NCBI GenBank assembly: GCA_937891085.1
Contig: CALAEY010000027.1
Location: 1-11,313, forward strand
Origin: an uncultured Prevotellaceae bacterium
GTDB lineage: Bacteria; Bacteroidota; Bacteroidia; Bacteroidales; Bacteroidaceae
Direction: 5' to 3'
DNA length: 11,313 bases
Every line of letters begins with the position of its first letter. Position 1 is the first letter of the stretch. A model generated the notes under the pieces. That model did no database searches, was not told where the DNA came from, and was given only the letters and a program-made list of their open reading frames with translations. A program made the position numbers and the translations under genes. Positions 1 through 7,111 of this stretch are shown here, one piece after another.

Positions 1-1
1 A

Positions 2-1087
2 ATGAGCACACCTCAACAAAACCTATGCGGTCTCAATCCCGCAGATTTTCAGAAAGAGATTAACGGAAAAAAGACAGGTCTCTACATACTTAAAAATAAG
101 AGCGGATATGAAGTGGCTGTAACCAATTACGGAGGAGCCATAGTTGCGATTATGGTGCCAGATAAAAATGGAAAAGTAGCTAACGTTATACAGGGACACG
201 ACACTATTGACGGTGTCATCAACTCACCAGAGCCATACCTCTCTACACTTATCGGACGATTCGGCAATCGTATCTGCAAAGGTAAGTTCCAGCTTAACGG
301 CAAGGAGTACAGTCTTGCAATAAATAATGGTCCGAATGCCCTTCATGGAGGACCTACAGGACTTCACGCACAGGTATGGGACGCATACCAGACTGGTGAC
401 CAGAATCTGACGCTAAACATAGTGCTTCCATACGGACACGAAGGTTTCTCCGGTGAAGTTAAGATTGCAGTGGAATACACATGGACAGACGATAACGAGT
501 TGATTCTTGAGTACCTTGCCACAACAAACAAGAAAACCATAATCAACCTCACTCACCATGCCTTTTTCTCAATCCAGGGCATTGCGAACCCTACTCCAGG
601 CATCGAGGATCAGTTGCTTGAGATGAACTGTGACTTCTACATTCCTATCGACAGCACGTCAATACCTACTGGTGAGATAAGAAAGGTGGATGGCACGCCG
701 TTCGACTTCCGCACCGCTCATGCCATGGCAGAAGAGATAGGCAAGGACGACCAGCAGATAAAGTTCGCCAACGGCATAGACCACAACTTCGTGCTCAATA
801 CGGCAGGTGACATCAGTCAGGTGGCCGCCAGCCTCTATTGCGCTGAGACGGGCATCAAGCTGGATGTCTATACCAATGAGCCTGGCATACAGGTCTATAC
901 GGGCAACTTCCTGAACGGCACGGCTGTGGGCAAGAAGGGCATCGCCTACAATCAGCGCACGGCCACCTGCCTGGAGACGCAGAAGTTCCCCAACACGCCT
1001 AACCACCCCGAATGGCCAAGCGCCACACTGGAGCCTGGGCAGACGTATCACAGCGAGTGCATTTATAAGTTTTCAATTGACAATTGA
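2..1087 (+). CDS. galM: Aldose 1-epimerase (mutarotase) of the arabinose operon
   Basis: This enzyme interconverts the alpha and beta anomers of aldoses. In this operon L-arabinose is the likely substrate, which would prepare the sugar for uptake or for the isomerase. The 361-residue protein has the full set of GalM landmarks: GRFGNR at 85-90, His115 in ALHGG, His186 in NLTHHAFF (the general acid position), Asp260-His261 in GIDHNF, and the catalytic base Glu325 in CLETQ followed by FPNTPNHP. The length fits the family. I see no signal peptide, so it is probably cytoplasmic, but the ATG lies at base 2 and an upstream start outside the window cannot be excluded. The last four residues (SIDN) and the TGA stop are encoded by a heptamer repeat that continues downstream. 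Base composition changes inside the gene, from about 42% GC over 1-240 to about 58% over 781-1020 by hand count. Substrate preference is inferred from the neighbours. Confidence 0.93.
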   Translation: MSTPQQNLCGLNPADFQKEINGKKTGLYILKNKSGYEVAVTNYGGAIVAIMVPDKNGKVANVIQGHDTIDGVINSPEPYLSTLIGRFGNRICKGKFQLNGKEYSLAINNGPNALHGGPTGLHAQVWDAYQTGDQNLTLNIVLPYGHEGFSGEVKIAVEYTWTDDNELILEYLATTNKKTIINLTHHAFFSIQGIANPTPGIEDQLLEMNCDFYIPIDSTSIPTGEIRKVDGTPFDFRTAHAMAEEIGKDDQQIKFANGIDHNFVLNTAGDISQVAASLYCAETGIKLDVYTNEPGIQVYTGNFLNGTAVGKKGIAYNQRTATCLETQKFPNTPNHPEWPSATLEPGQTYHSECIYKFSIDN

Positions 1088-1187
1088 CAATTCACAATTG
1101 ACAATTGACAATTCACAATTCACAATTGACAATTCACAATTCACAATTGACAATAATTCATAATTCATAATTGAATATAATTCATAA
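1073..1187. repeat. Heptanucleotide tandem repeat between galM and the symporter gene
   Basis: Eleven 7-base units run without a break from 1073 to 1149. All read ACAATTG or ACAATTC, except that the first begins with T. The last base varies in the order G G C G G C C G C C G. After a 3-base slip at 1152-1154 the pattern continues as AT-richer units (TTCATAA at 1157-1163, 1164-1170 and 1181-1187, with a degenerate stretch between). The final A is the first base of the symporter ATG. The left end lies inside galM and encodes its last four residues and stop. I see no TAnnTTTG promoter box in the tract. Similar short AATT-type repeats occur between genes in Prevotella and Bacteroides; a role here is unknown. 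Confidence 0.95.
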
Positions 1188-3124
1188 TGAATACCATCAG
1201 TCAAGCCATAGCAACATCGGGATTTCAGACCATCGACTTTATCATCCTGATCATATACCTTATTATACTTGTCAGCCTCGGACTCTTCCTGAGCCGCAAG
1301 AAAGACGGTAAGGAACGCAGTGCCAATGATTATTTCTTGGCAGGCAACACGCTGACATGGTGGGCCGTGGGTGCCTCACTCATCGCAGCCAACATCTCAG
1401 CAGAACAGTTCATCGGCATGTCGGGCACTGGCTACCGCGACGGCATCGCCATAGCCGCCTATGAGGTGATGGCAGCCATCACGCTGGTGGTGATAGGCAA
1501 GTTCCTGCTGCCCGTGATGCTCAACCAAAAGATCATGACCATACCGCAGTTTCTCCGTGAGCGCTACAACGACGGCGTAGGACTGGCCTTCTCCATCCTG
1601 TGGCTGTTCCTCTACATCTTCGTGAACCTCACCTCCGTGGCATGGCTGGGTGCCCTCGCCATAGAGCAGATACTGGGCCTGCAAGGCGTGGCCGTGAGCA
1701 TCGGCGGACTGGAGGTCTCCATGCGCATGATCATCATCCTAGCCCTCTATGTGATAGCAGGCATCTACTCCATCTATGGCGGCCTCTCCTCCGTGGCTTG
1801 GACAGACGTGCTGCAGGTGACCTTCCTTGTGGGTGGCGGCTTGATCACGGCCTACTTCGCCCTGGTTGCCGCTGCCGATGGCGGTTCGTTCATCGATGGG
1901 TTCCAGAAAGTCTATACCTACCTCACCACAGGCCCTCACGAGACCGATGTGCACTTCCACTTGGTGATTCAGCAGAGCCATAACCCCAGCGCCTTTGCCA
2001 ATGTGCCTGGTATCGCTGCCATCGTGGGCGGTGTGTGGCTGACCAACTTAGGCTACTGGGGATTCAACCAGTACATCATCCAGAAGGGTCTGGCTGCCAA
2101 GAGCGTGGACGAGGCCAAGAAGGGTCTGATCTTCGCTGGATTCCTGAAGATATTGATTCCGTTCATCGTGGTGCTGCCAGGTATCTGCGCCTACTACATG
2201 CACGAGAACGCTTCCCTGATGTCTGGCCTGCAAGGACAGATCAACGTGGCCGACGATGCCTACCCTTGGCTGATACGCAACTTCACGCCAACGGGCATCA
2301 AGGGTCTCTCTTTCGCAGCCCTGACGGCAGCCGTGATCTCATCACTCGCCAGCATGTTCAACTCCACCTCTACCCTCTTCACGATGGATATCTACAAGAA
2401 GTACATCAACAAGAAGGCAGGAGATCGCCAGTTGGTTGGCGTAGGCCGTTTGGTGGCGCTCTGCTCACTGATTATCGCCCTCATAGCCGTGAAGCCATTG
2501 CTTGGCGGTCTGGATCAGGCATTCCAATACATTCAGGAGTACTCAGGCTTTATCTATCCAGGCATCATCATCGTGTTCGGCCTTGGCTTACTCTGGAAGC
2601 GTTCCTCCTCTATGGCAGCCGTATGGACGGCCATCCTCACCATCCCGATGGGTGTGCTCTTCAAGGTCTTGCTGCCCGATGTGGCCTTCCAGTTCCGCGC
2701 TGGCTACATCTTCATCCTGCTCTTCGTCTTCTTCGTCACCATGACCTACATGGACAAGAAGTACGTGCAGTGTGAGCGCCCCAGTGAGAAAGACCAGCAC
2801 CAGATGCTCTACTGGGCACACATTCTGGGCGGTGCAGGCGTGCTGATGATTGTGGCCGCACTGATAGTGACCATTGGCGGCATGGTGGCACCAGAGAACC
2901 AGACGTTCTTCTACCTGAACGACATCGGCTTCCAAGCCTTCTACTTCTTTGGGGTGCTGACAGGCTCATCGGCCATCTGGCTCTACTCCAACTCTAAGGA
3001 CGAGGTGAAGGACCCGAAGGCCCTGCCTATCGACCTCAGCCTCTTTGCCACCACACGTGGCTATACCTACGGCACGCTGGGCATCGGCCTCATCACGATA
3101 GTGCTCTATATATTATTATGGTAA
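1187..3124 (+). CDS. araP: Sodium/solute symporter (SSS/SGLT family), probable L-arabinose permease
   Basis: This is an inner-membrane transporter that should couple sodium entry to sugar uptake. The 645-residue protein has about fifteen hydrophobic stretches, the first near residues 16-36 and the last at the C-terminal end. Family motifs are clear: AANISAEQFIGMSGTGYRDG at 68-86, GGLSSVAWTDVLQ at 198-210, NQYIIQK at 294-300, and AAVISSLASMFNSTS at 381-395 leading into TLFTMDIY. The last of these corresponds to the region of Vibrio SGLT that holds the sodium-site serines. L-arabinose as substrate is inferred from the position between galM and araD; galactose or glucose transporters of the family look alike. 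The symbol follows the name used for the Bacteroides arabinose permease. The start ATG abuts the heptamer tract. The stop lies in a small AT-only hairpin 12 bases before araD. The gene is visibly richer in GC than the distal genes. Confidence 0.93.
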   Translation: MNTISQAIATSGFQTIDFIILIIYLIILVSLGLFLSRKKDGKERSANDYFLAGNTLTWWAVGASLIAANISAEQFIGMSGTGYRDGIAIAAYEVMAAITLVVIGKFLLPVMLNQKIMTIPQFLRERYNDGVGLAFSILWLFLYIFVNLTSVAWLGALAIEQILGLQGVAVSIGGLEVSMRMIIILALYVIAGIYSIYGGLSSVAWTDVLQVTFLVGGGLITAYFALVAAADGGSFIDGFQKVYTYLTTGPHETDVHFHLVIQQSHNPSAFANVPGIAAIVGGVWLTNLGYWGFNQYIIQKGLAAKSVDEAKKGLIFAGFLKILIPFIVVLPGICAYYMHENASLMSGLQGQINVADDAYPWLIRNFTPTGIKGLSFAALTAAVISSLASMFNSTSTLFTMDIYKKYINKKAGDRQLVGVGRLVALCSLIIALIAVKPLLGGLDQAFQYIQEYSGFIYPGIIIVFGLGLLWKRSSSMAAVWTAILTIPMGVLFKVLLPDVAFQFRAGYIFILLFVFFVTMTYMDKKYVQCERPSEKDQHQMLYWAHILGGAGVLMIVAALIVTIGGMVAPENQTFFYLNDIGFQAFYFFGVLTGSSAIWLYSNSKDEVKDPKALPIDLSLFATTRGYTYGTLGIGLITIVLYILLW

Positions 3125-3128
3125 TAAT
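3112..3128 (+). other. AT-only inverted repeat over the symporter stop codon
   Basis: ATTATTA (3112-3118) and TAATAAT (3122-3128) are perfect 7-base inverted repeats separated by TGG, and in RNA a U-G pair could add one more step (3111 with 3129). The right arm starts with the symporter TAA stop codon. A second, shorter pairing (ATAAT at 3124-3128 with ATTAT at 3134-3138) would cover the araD start. The stem has only A-U pairs and no U-tract follows, so it does not look like a terminator. An effect on translation of araD is possible but speculative. Confidence 0.4.
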
Positions 3129-3136
3129 GCAATATT

Positions 3137-3823
3137 ATGCTGGAAGAACTGAAAGAAAAAGTATGCGAGGCCAATCTGGAGCTGGTGAAGCACGGACTGG
3201 TGATATTCACTTGGGGCAACGTGTCTGCCATAGATCGTGAGACGGGATTGGTAGTCATCAAGCCCAGCGGCGTGAGCTATGAGCAGATGAAACCATCTGA
3301 CATGGTAGTGGTAGACCTCGACGGCAAGGTGGTGGAAGGCACTCTGAGACCTTCGTCAGACACCCCTACCCACGTGGTGCTCTATCGGGCATTCCCTGAG
3401 ATAGGCGGCGTGGTACATACCCACTCCACCTATGCCACCGCATGGGCACAGGCAGGCATCGACATACCCAACATAGGCACTACCCATGCCGACTACTTCC
3501 ACCACGACATTCCCTGCACCCTCGACATGACGGAGGCAGAAGTGAAAGGTCAGTACGAGTGGGAAACGGGCAACGTGATCGTGAAACGCTTCGATGGCAT
3601 GAATCCTAATGACACCCCAGGGGTGCTGGTGAAGAACCATGGGCCCTTCACTTGGGGCAAGGATGCTGCCGAAGCCGTACACAATGCCGTGGTGCTGGAG
3701 CAAGTGGCCAAGATGGCGTTCATCGCGAAGTGCGTGAACCCCGACCTCACTATGAATCCGCTGCTGATAGAGAAGCACTACAGCCGCAAGCATGGGCCTG
3801 GAGCTTATTATGGGCAGAAATGA
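3137..3823 (+). CDS. araD: L-ribulose-5-phosphate 4-epimerase
   Basis: AraD converts L-ribulose-5-phosphate to D-xylulose-5-phosphate, the last arabinose-specific step, by a retro-aldol mechanism in the cytoplasm. The 228-residue protein belongs to the class II aldolase/AraD family and is close in length to the E. coli enzyme (231). Metal-site and catalytic residues line up with E. coli: Asp75 in RPSSDTPTH, His94 and His96 in HTHSTYATAWAQ, His168 in KNHGP, catalytic Asp119 in THADYF, and Tyr225 in the C-terminal AYYGQ. The phosphate-binding segments GNVSAID (27-33) and KPSGV (42-46) are present. These features favour AraD over fuculose- or rhamnulose-phosphate aldolases, and the neighbours agree. 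It begins 12 bases after the symporter gene and ends 25 bases before araA, so it is surely co-transcribed with both. In Bacteroides thetaiotaomicron, as I recall, the regulator gene araR sits next to araD; it is absent here. Confidence 0.97.
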   Translation: MLEELKEKVCEANLELVKHGLVIFTWGNVSAIDRETGLVVIKPSGVSYEQMKPSDMVVVDLDGKVVEGTLRPSSDTPTHVVLYRAFPEIGGVVHTHSTYATAWAQAGIDIPNIGTTHADYFHHDIPCTLDMTEAEVKGQYEWETGNVIVKRFDGMNPNDTPGVLVKNHGPFTWGKDAAEAVHNAVVLEQVAKMAFIAKCVNPDLTMNPLLIEKHYSRKHGPGAYYGQK

Positions 3824-3848
3824 TAATTAATAATAAAAACATAAGAAC

Positions 3849-5390
3849 ATGAAAAACATTTTTGAGAATTTAGAAATTTGGTGGGTAACTGGCGCACAAC
3901 TCCTGTACGGAGGTGATGCAGTGGTAGCAGTAGATGGACACTCTAAGGAGATGGTCGAAGGGCTGAATGCCTCTGGCAATATCCCTGTAAAGATAGTTTA
4001 CAAAGGCACAGCCAACTCCTCTAAAGAGGTAGAAGCCGTGATGAAGGCAGCCAACAACGATGAGCACTGCGTGGGTATCATCACCTGGATGCATACCTTC
4101 TCTCCTGCTAAGATGTGGATCAAGGGACTCCAGGCTCTGCAGAAGCCTCTGCTCCATTTCCACACGCAGTATAATGCCGAGATCCCTTGGGGCGAGATAG
4201 ACATGGACTTCATGAACCTGAACCAAAGCGCTCATGGCGACATAGAGTTCGGACACATCTGCACACGCATGCGTGTAGCCAGGAAGGTGGTTTGCGGCTA
4301 CTGGAAGAACGAGGATGCGCAACAAAAGATTGCCGTTTGGGCACGTGTGGCAGCTGGTGTGGCTGATGCCAAGAATACACGCTGCTTGATGTTCGGCATG
4401 AACATGAACAACGTGGCCGTGACAGATGGCGACCGTGTGGAGTTTGAGCAGCGCTTAGGCTATCATGTAGACTATTATCCTGTCAGCTCTCTGATGGAGT
4501 ATTATAAAAAGGTGACAGACGCAGAGGCAGATGCCCTGGTAGAGGAATACAAGAAGCTCTATACCATCAAGATAGACGAAAGTGGTGAACAGGTCTATTG
4601 GGAGAAAGTAAAGAACAGCGCCAAGGCTGAGATCGCCCTGCGTAGGGTGCTGAAGGATGAGAACGCCACCGCATTCACGACCAACTTTGACGACCTTGGC
4701 GACGCTGACATCGACGCTCCTGACTTCTGCGGTTTCGACCAGATACCTGGCCTTGCCTCACAGCGTCTGATGCAAGAAGGCTATGGCTTCGGCGCTGAGG
4801 GCGACTGGAAGACAGCCTGTCTCTATCGCACCCTCTGGATCATGCAGCAGGGATTGCCAAAAGGCTGCTCATTCCTTGAGGACTACACCCTCAACTTTGC
4901 AGGAGATCGTTCATCTTGTCTGCAGAGTCACATGCTGGAGATCTGTCCGCTTATCGCCACCGACAAGCCTAAGTTGGAGGTTCACTTCCTCGGCATCGGC
5001 ATCCGCAAGCAGCAGACAGCCCGTTTGGTATTCACATCAAAGGTGGGTCATGGCATCAAGGCCACGGTGGTAGACTTGGGCAATCGTTTCCGTCTGATCT
5101 CACAAGAGGTGGAGTGCATCGAGCCTAAGCCAATGCCACACCTGCCAGTAGCATCAGCCTTGTGGGTTCCACAGCCAACTTTCGAGATTGGTGCAGGGGC
5201 ATGGATCCTCGCTGGAGGCACACACCACAGTGCCTTCTCCTACGACATCTCCGAAGAGTATTGGGACGACTTTGCAGAAATGCTCGGCATAGAGTATGTG
5301 CGCATCAATAAGCAGACCAACCTCATCGACTTCAAGCAGCAGCTGAGGAATAATGAGGTGTACTACATGCTGAATAAGGCGCTGAAATAG
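3849..5390 (+). CDS. araA: L-arabinose isomerase
   Basis: AraA catalyses the first intracellular step, L-arabinose to L-ribulose, using a divalent metal, usually manganese. The 513-residue protein is close to the family's usual 500. The four metal ligands known from E. coli (Glu306, Glu333, His350, His450) correspond to Glu317 in GAEGDW, Glu344 in SFLEDYT, His361 in SHMLEICP and a histidine of GTHHS, probably His460. The spacing between the first three is the same as in E. coli. The N-terminal WWVTGAQLLYG and HTQYNAEIPW (105-114) are also typical of the family. The start at 3849 is preceded by an A-rich leader without a Shine-Dalgarno sequence, as is normal for Bacteroidetes. It lies 25 bases after araD and 25 bases before araB. 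No promoter box is visible in either gap, which supports one transcript. Confidence 0.98.
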   Translation: MKNIFENLEIWWVTGAQLLYGGDAVVAVDGHSKEMVEGLNASGNIPVKIVYKGTANSSKEVEAVMKAANNDEHCVGIITWMHTFSPAKMWIKGLQALQKPLLHFHTQYNAEIPWGEIDMDFMNLNQSAHGDIEFGHICTRMRVARKVVCGYWKNEDAQQKIAVWARVAAGVADAKNTRCLMFGMNMNNVAVTDGDRVEFEQRLGYHVDYYPVSSLMEYYKKVTDAEADALVEEYKKLYTIKIDESGEQVYWEKVKNSAKAEIALRRVLKDENATAFTTNFDDLGDADIDAPDFCGFDQIPGLASQRLMQEGYGFGAEGDWKTACLYRTLWIMQQGLPKGCSFLEDYTLNFAGDRSSCLQSHMLEICPLIATDKPKLEVHFLGIGIRKQQTARLVFTSKVGHGIKATVVDLGNRFRLISQEVECIEPKPMPHLPVASALWVPQPTFEIGAGAWILAGGTHHSAFSYDISEEYWDDFAEMLGIEYVRINKQTNLIDFKQQLRNNEVYYMLNKALK

Positions 5391-5415
5391 AACAATAACT
5401 CACAATTAGATTACT

Positions 5416-7089
5416 ATGACTCAAGACGATAGATATGTAATAGGTCTCGACTACGGCAGTGACTCTGCTCGTGCCGTTCTGGTAAACGTTTACAATGGCG
5501 AGATCATAGCTACCAGCGTGAAGTACTATCCACGCTGGGTGAAAGGACTGTATTGCGATCCTGCAAAGAACCAATATCGCCAACACCCTCTGGACTATCT
5601 GGAAGTGCTGGAAGCTACGGTCAAAGACACACTGGCACAATGCCCTGCAGACGTGGCGCAGAAGGTTGTGGGCATAGCCTTTGATACCACAGGCAGTACG
5701 CCTTGCTTCACTGACGAGACAGGCACTCCCCTCGCCCTCCTCCCTGAGTTCAAGGAGAATCCGAATGCCATGTTCGTGCTTTGGAAAGACCACACAGCCG
5801 TGAAGGAAGCGGCAGAGATCAACGAACTTTGCAAGCGTTGGCATACCGACTATACAGCCTATGAGGGTGGCATCTACAGCTCTGAATGGTATTGGGCTAA
5901 GGCCCTGCATGTGCTTCGTGAAGACGAGGATGTGCGTGCCAAGGCCTACAGCATCGTGGAGCATTGCGAGTGGCTGCCAGCTATCTTGACAGGCGTGAGC
6001 AAGAGCAGTGACATCGTACGCAGTCGCTGTGCCTGTGGTCATAAGACCATGTGGCATCCAGAGTGGAGAGGCTTGCCAGAGGAAGAGTTCCTCACCACCC
6101 TATCCCCCTTGCTGAAGGGCTTCCGTGATCGTCTCTTTACCCATACAGAGACAGCAGACAAGCCTGTGGGACATCTCACCAAGGAGTGGGCAGAGCGCTT
6201 AGGACTGAGCACCAAGGTTGTGGTAGCTGGCGGTGCATTCGACTGCCACATGGGTGCCGTGGGTGCCAACATTACGCCTCATACCTTCGTGCGTGTGATA
6301 GGTACCTCTACTTGCGACATTATGGTGTCAAGCTATGAGGAGATTGGCGGCAAACAGATTCAGGGCATCTGCGGACAGGTAGACGGTTCTGTAATCCCTG
6401 GCATGGTAGGACTGGAAGCTGGTCAATCAGGCTTTGGCGATGTCTATGCTTGGTTCCGTCACCTTCTGGCATTCCCTCTGCATAAGATCATTGCCAACTC
6501 AGGACTGATAGATGCCAAGACCAAGGAATTGCTTATCAAGGAGACGCTTGACTGCATCTTCCCTACCCTCACTGCAGAGGCCAAGAAACTCCCAATCGGA
6601 GAGAGTGGCATCATAGCTACCGACTGGATGAATGGTCGTCGTACGCCAAATGCCAACCAACTGCTCACTGGTACCATCAGCGGACTCACACTGGGCAGTG
6701 ATGCGCCACGCATCTATCGCGCTTTGGTGGAAGCTACAGCCTTCGGCTCTAAAGCCATCGTGGACTGCTTCTTGAATCAAGGTGTGAAGATAGACCAGGT
6801 AATTGCCATTGGCGGCATTGCCATGAAGGATGCCTTCGTAATGCAGACGCTGAGCGATGTGCTGGGCATGCCTATCAAGGTATGTCGTGCTTACCAAGCC
6901 TGCGCACTGGGAGCAGCTATGTTTGCTGCCACAGCAGCTGGTATTTATAATAAGGTGGAAAATGCACAGAAAGCCATGAACTCTGGTTTTGCTCAAGAGT
7001 ATCTTCCAAATCCAGAGAATACAGCTGCTTATGCGAAGCTTTACGCTGAGTATCAGAAACTGGGTGCTTTCACTGAAGCTAACGTATAA
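5416..7089 (+). CDS. araB: Ribulokinase (FGGY family)
   Basis: AraB uses ATP to phosphorylate L-ribulose to L-ribulose-5-phosphate, trapping the sugar in the cell. The 557-residue protein matches the length of ribulokinases, which are longer than most FGGY kinases. The N-terminal nucleotide fold begins IGLDYGSDSARA (9-20). The catalytic base is Asp276 in AGGAFDCHMGAVGA, matching the AVDAHMGA motif of E. coli AraB. The second FGGY domain contains the GTSTCDIM segment (296-303), TDWMNGRRTPNANQLLTG (402-419), the ATP-binding IAIGGIAMKD (463-472) and ACALGAAMFAA (495-505). The ATG at 5416 puts the fold at the usual distance from the N-terminus. It follows araA by 25 bases and precedes the GH51 gene by 22. 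The order D-A-B differs from the B-A-D order of E. coli but is the expected one in Bacteroidetes. Confidence 0.97.
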   Translation: MTQDDRYVIGLDYGSDSARAVLVNVYNGEIIATSVKYYPRWVKGLYCDPAKNQYRQHPLDYLEVLEATVKDTLAQCPADVAQKVVGIAFDTTGSTPCFTDETGTPLALLPEFKENPNAMFVLWKDHTAVKEAAEINELCKRWHTDYTAYEGGIYSSEWYWAKALHVLREDEDVRAKAYSIVEHCEWLPAILTGVSKSSDIVRSRCACGHKTMWHPEWRGLPEEEFLTTLSPLLKGFRDRLFTHTETADKPVGHLTKEWAERLGLSTKVVVAGGAFDCHMGAVGANITPHTFVRVIGTSTCDIMVSSYEEIGGKQIQGICGQVDGSVIPGMVGLEAGQSGFGDVYAWFRHLLAFPLHKIIANSGLIDAKTKELLIKETLDCIFPTLTAEAKKLPIGESGIIATDWMNGRRTPNANQLLTGTISGLTLGSDAPRIYRALVEATAFGSKAIVDCFLNQGVKIDQVIAIGGIAMKDAFVMQTLSDVLGMPIKVCRAYQACALGAAMFAATAAGIYNKVENAQKAMNSGFAQEYLPNPENTAAYAKLYAEYQKLGAFTEANV

Positions 7090-7111
7090 CCATAAATCTA
7101 CAATCAATATC

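Noticed and set aside
1073..1149. Repeated TTGACA in the heptamer tract as E. coli-type -35 boxes
   Set aside because: The string arises from the repeat unit, and Bacteroidetes promoters do not use TTGACA. No TAnnTTTG box lies in the tract.
1073..1187. CRISPR array
   Set aside because: The units are 7 bases, directly adjacent and without spacers, so this is a simple tandem repeat.
5332..6057. Open frame of 241 codons on the minus strand across the araA-araB junction
   Set aside because: It overlaps two confident genes, has no promoter or recognisable motif, and is rich in Cys and His in the way shadow frames often are.
6918..6925. TATGTTTG inside araB, an exact match to the -7 box
   Set aside because: It encodes conserved residues (AMFA) and has CAAG at the -33 position. 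It is best read as chance.
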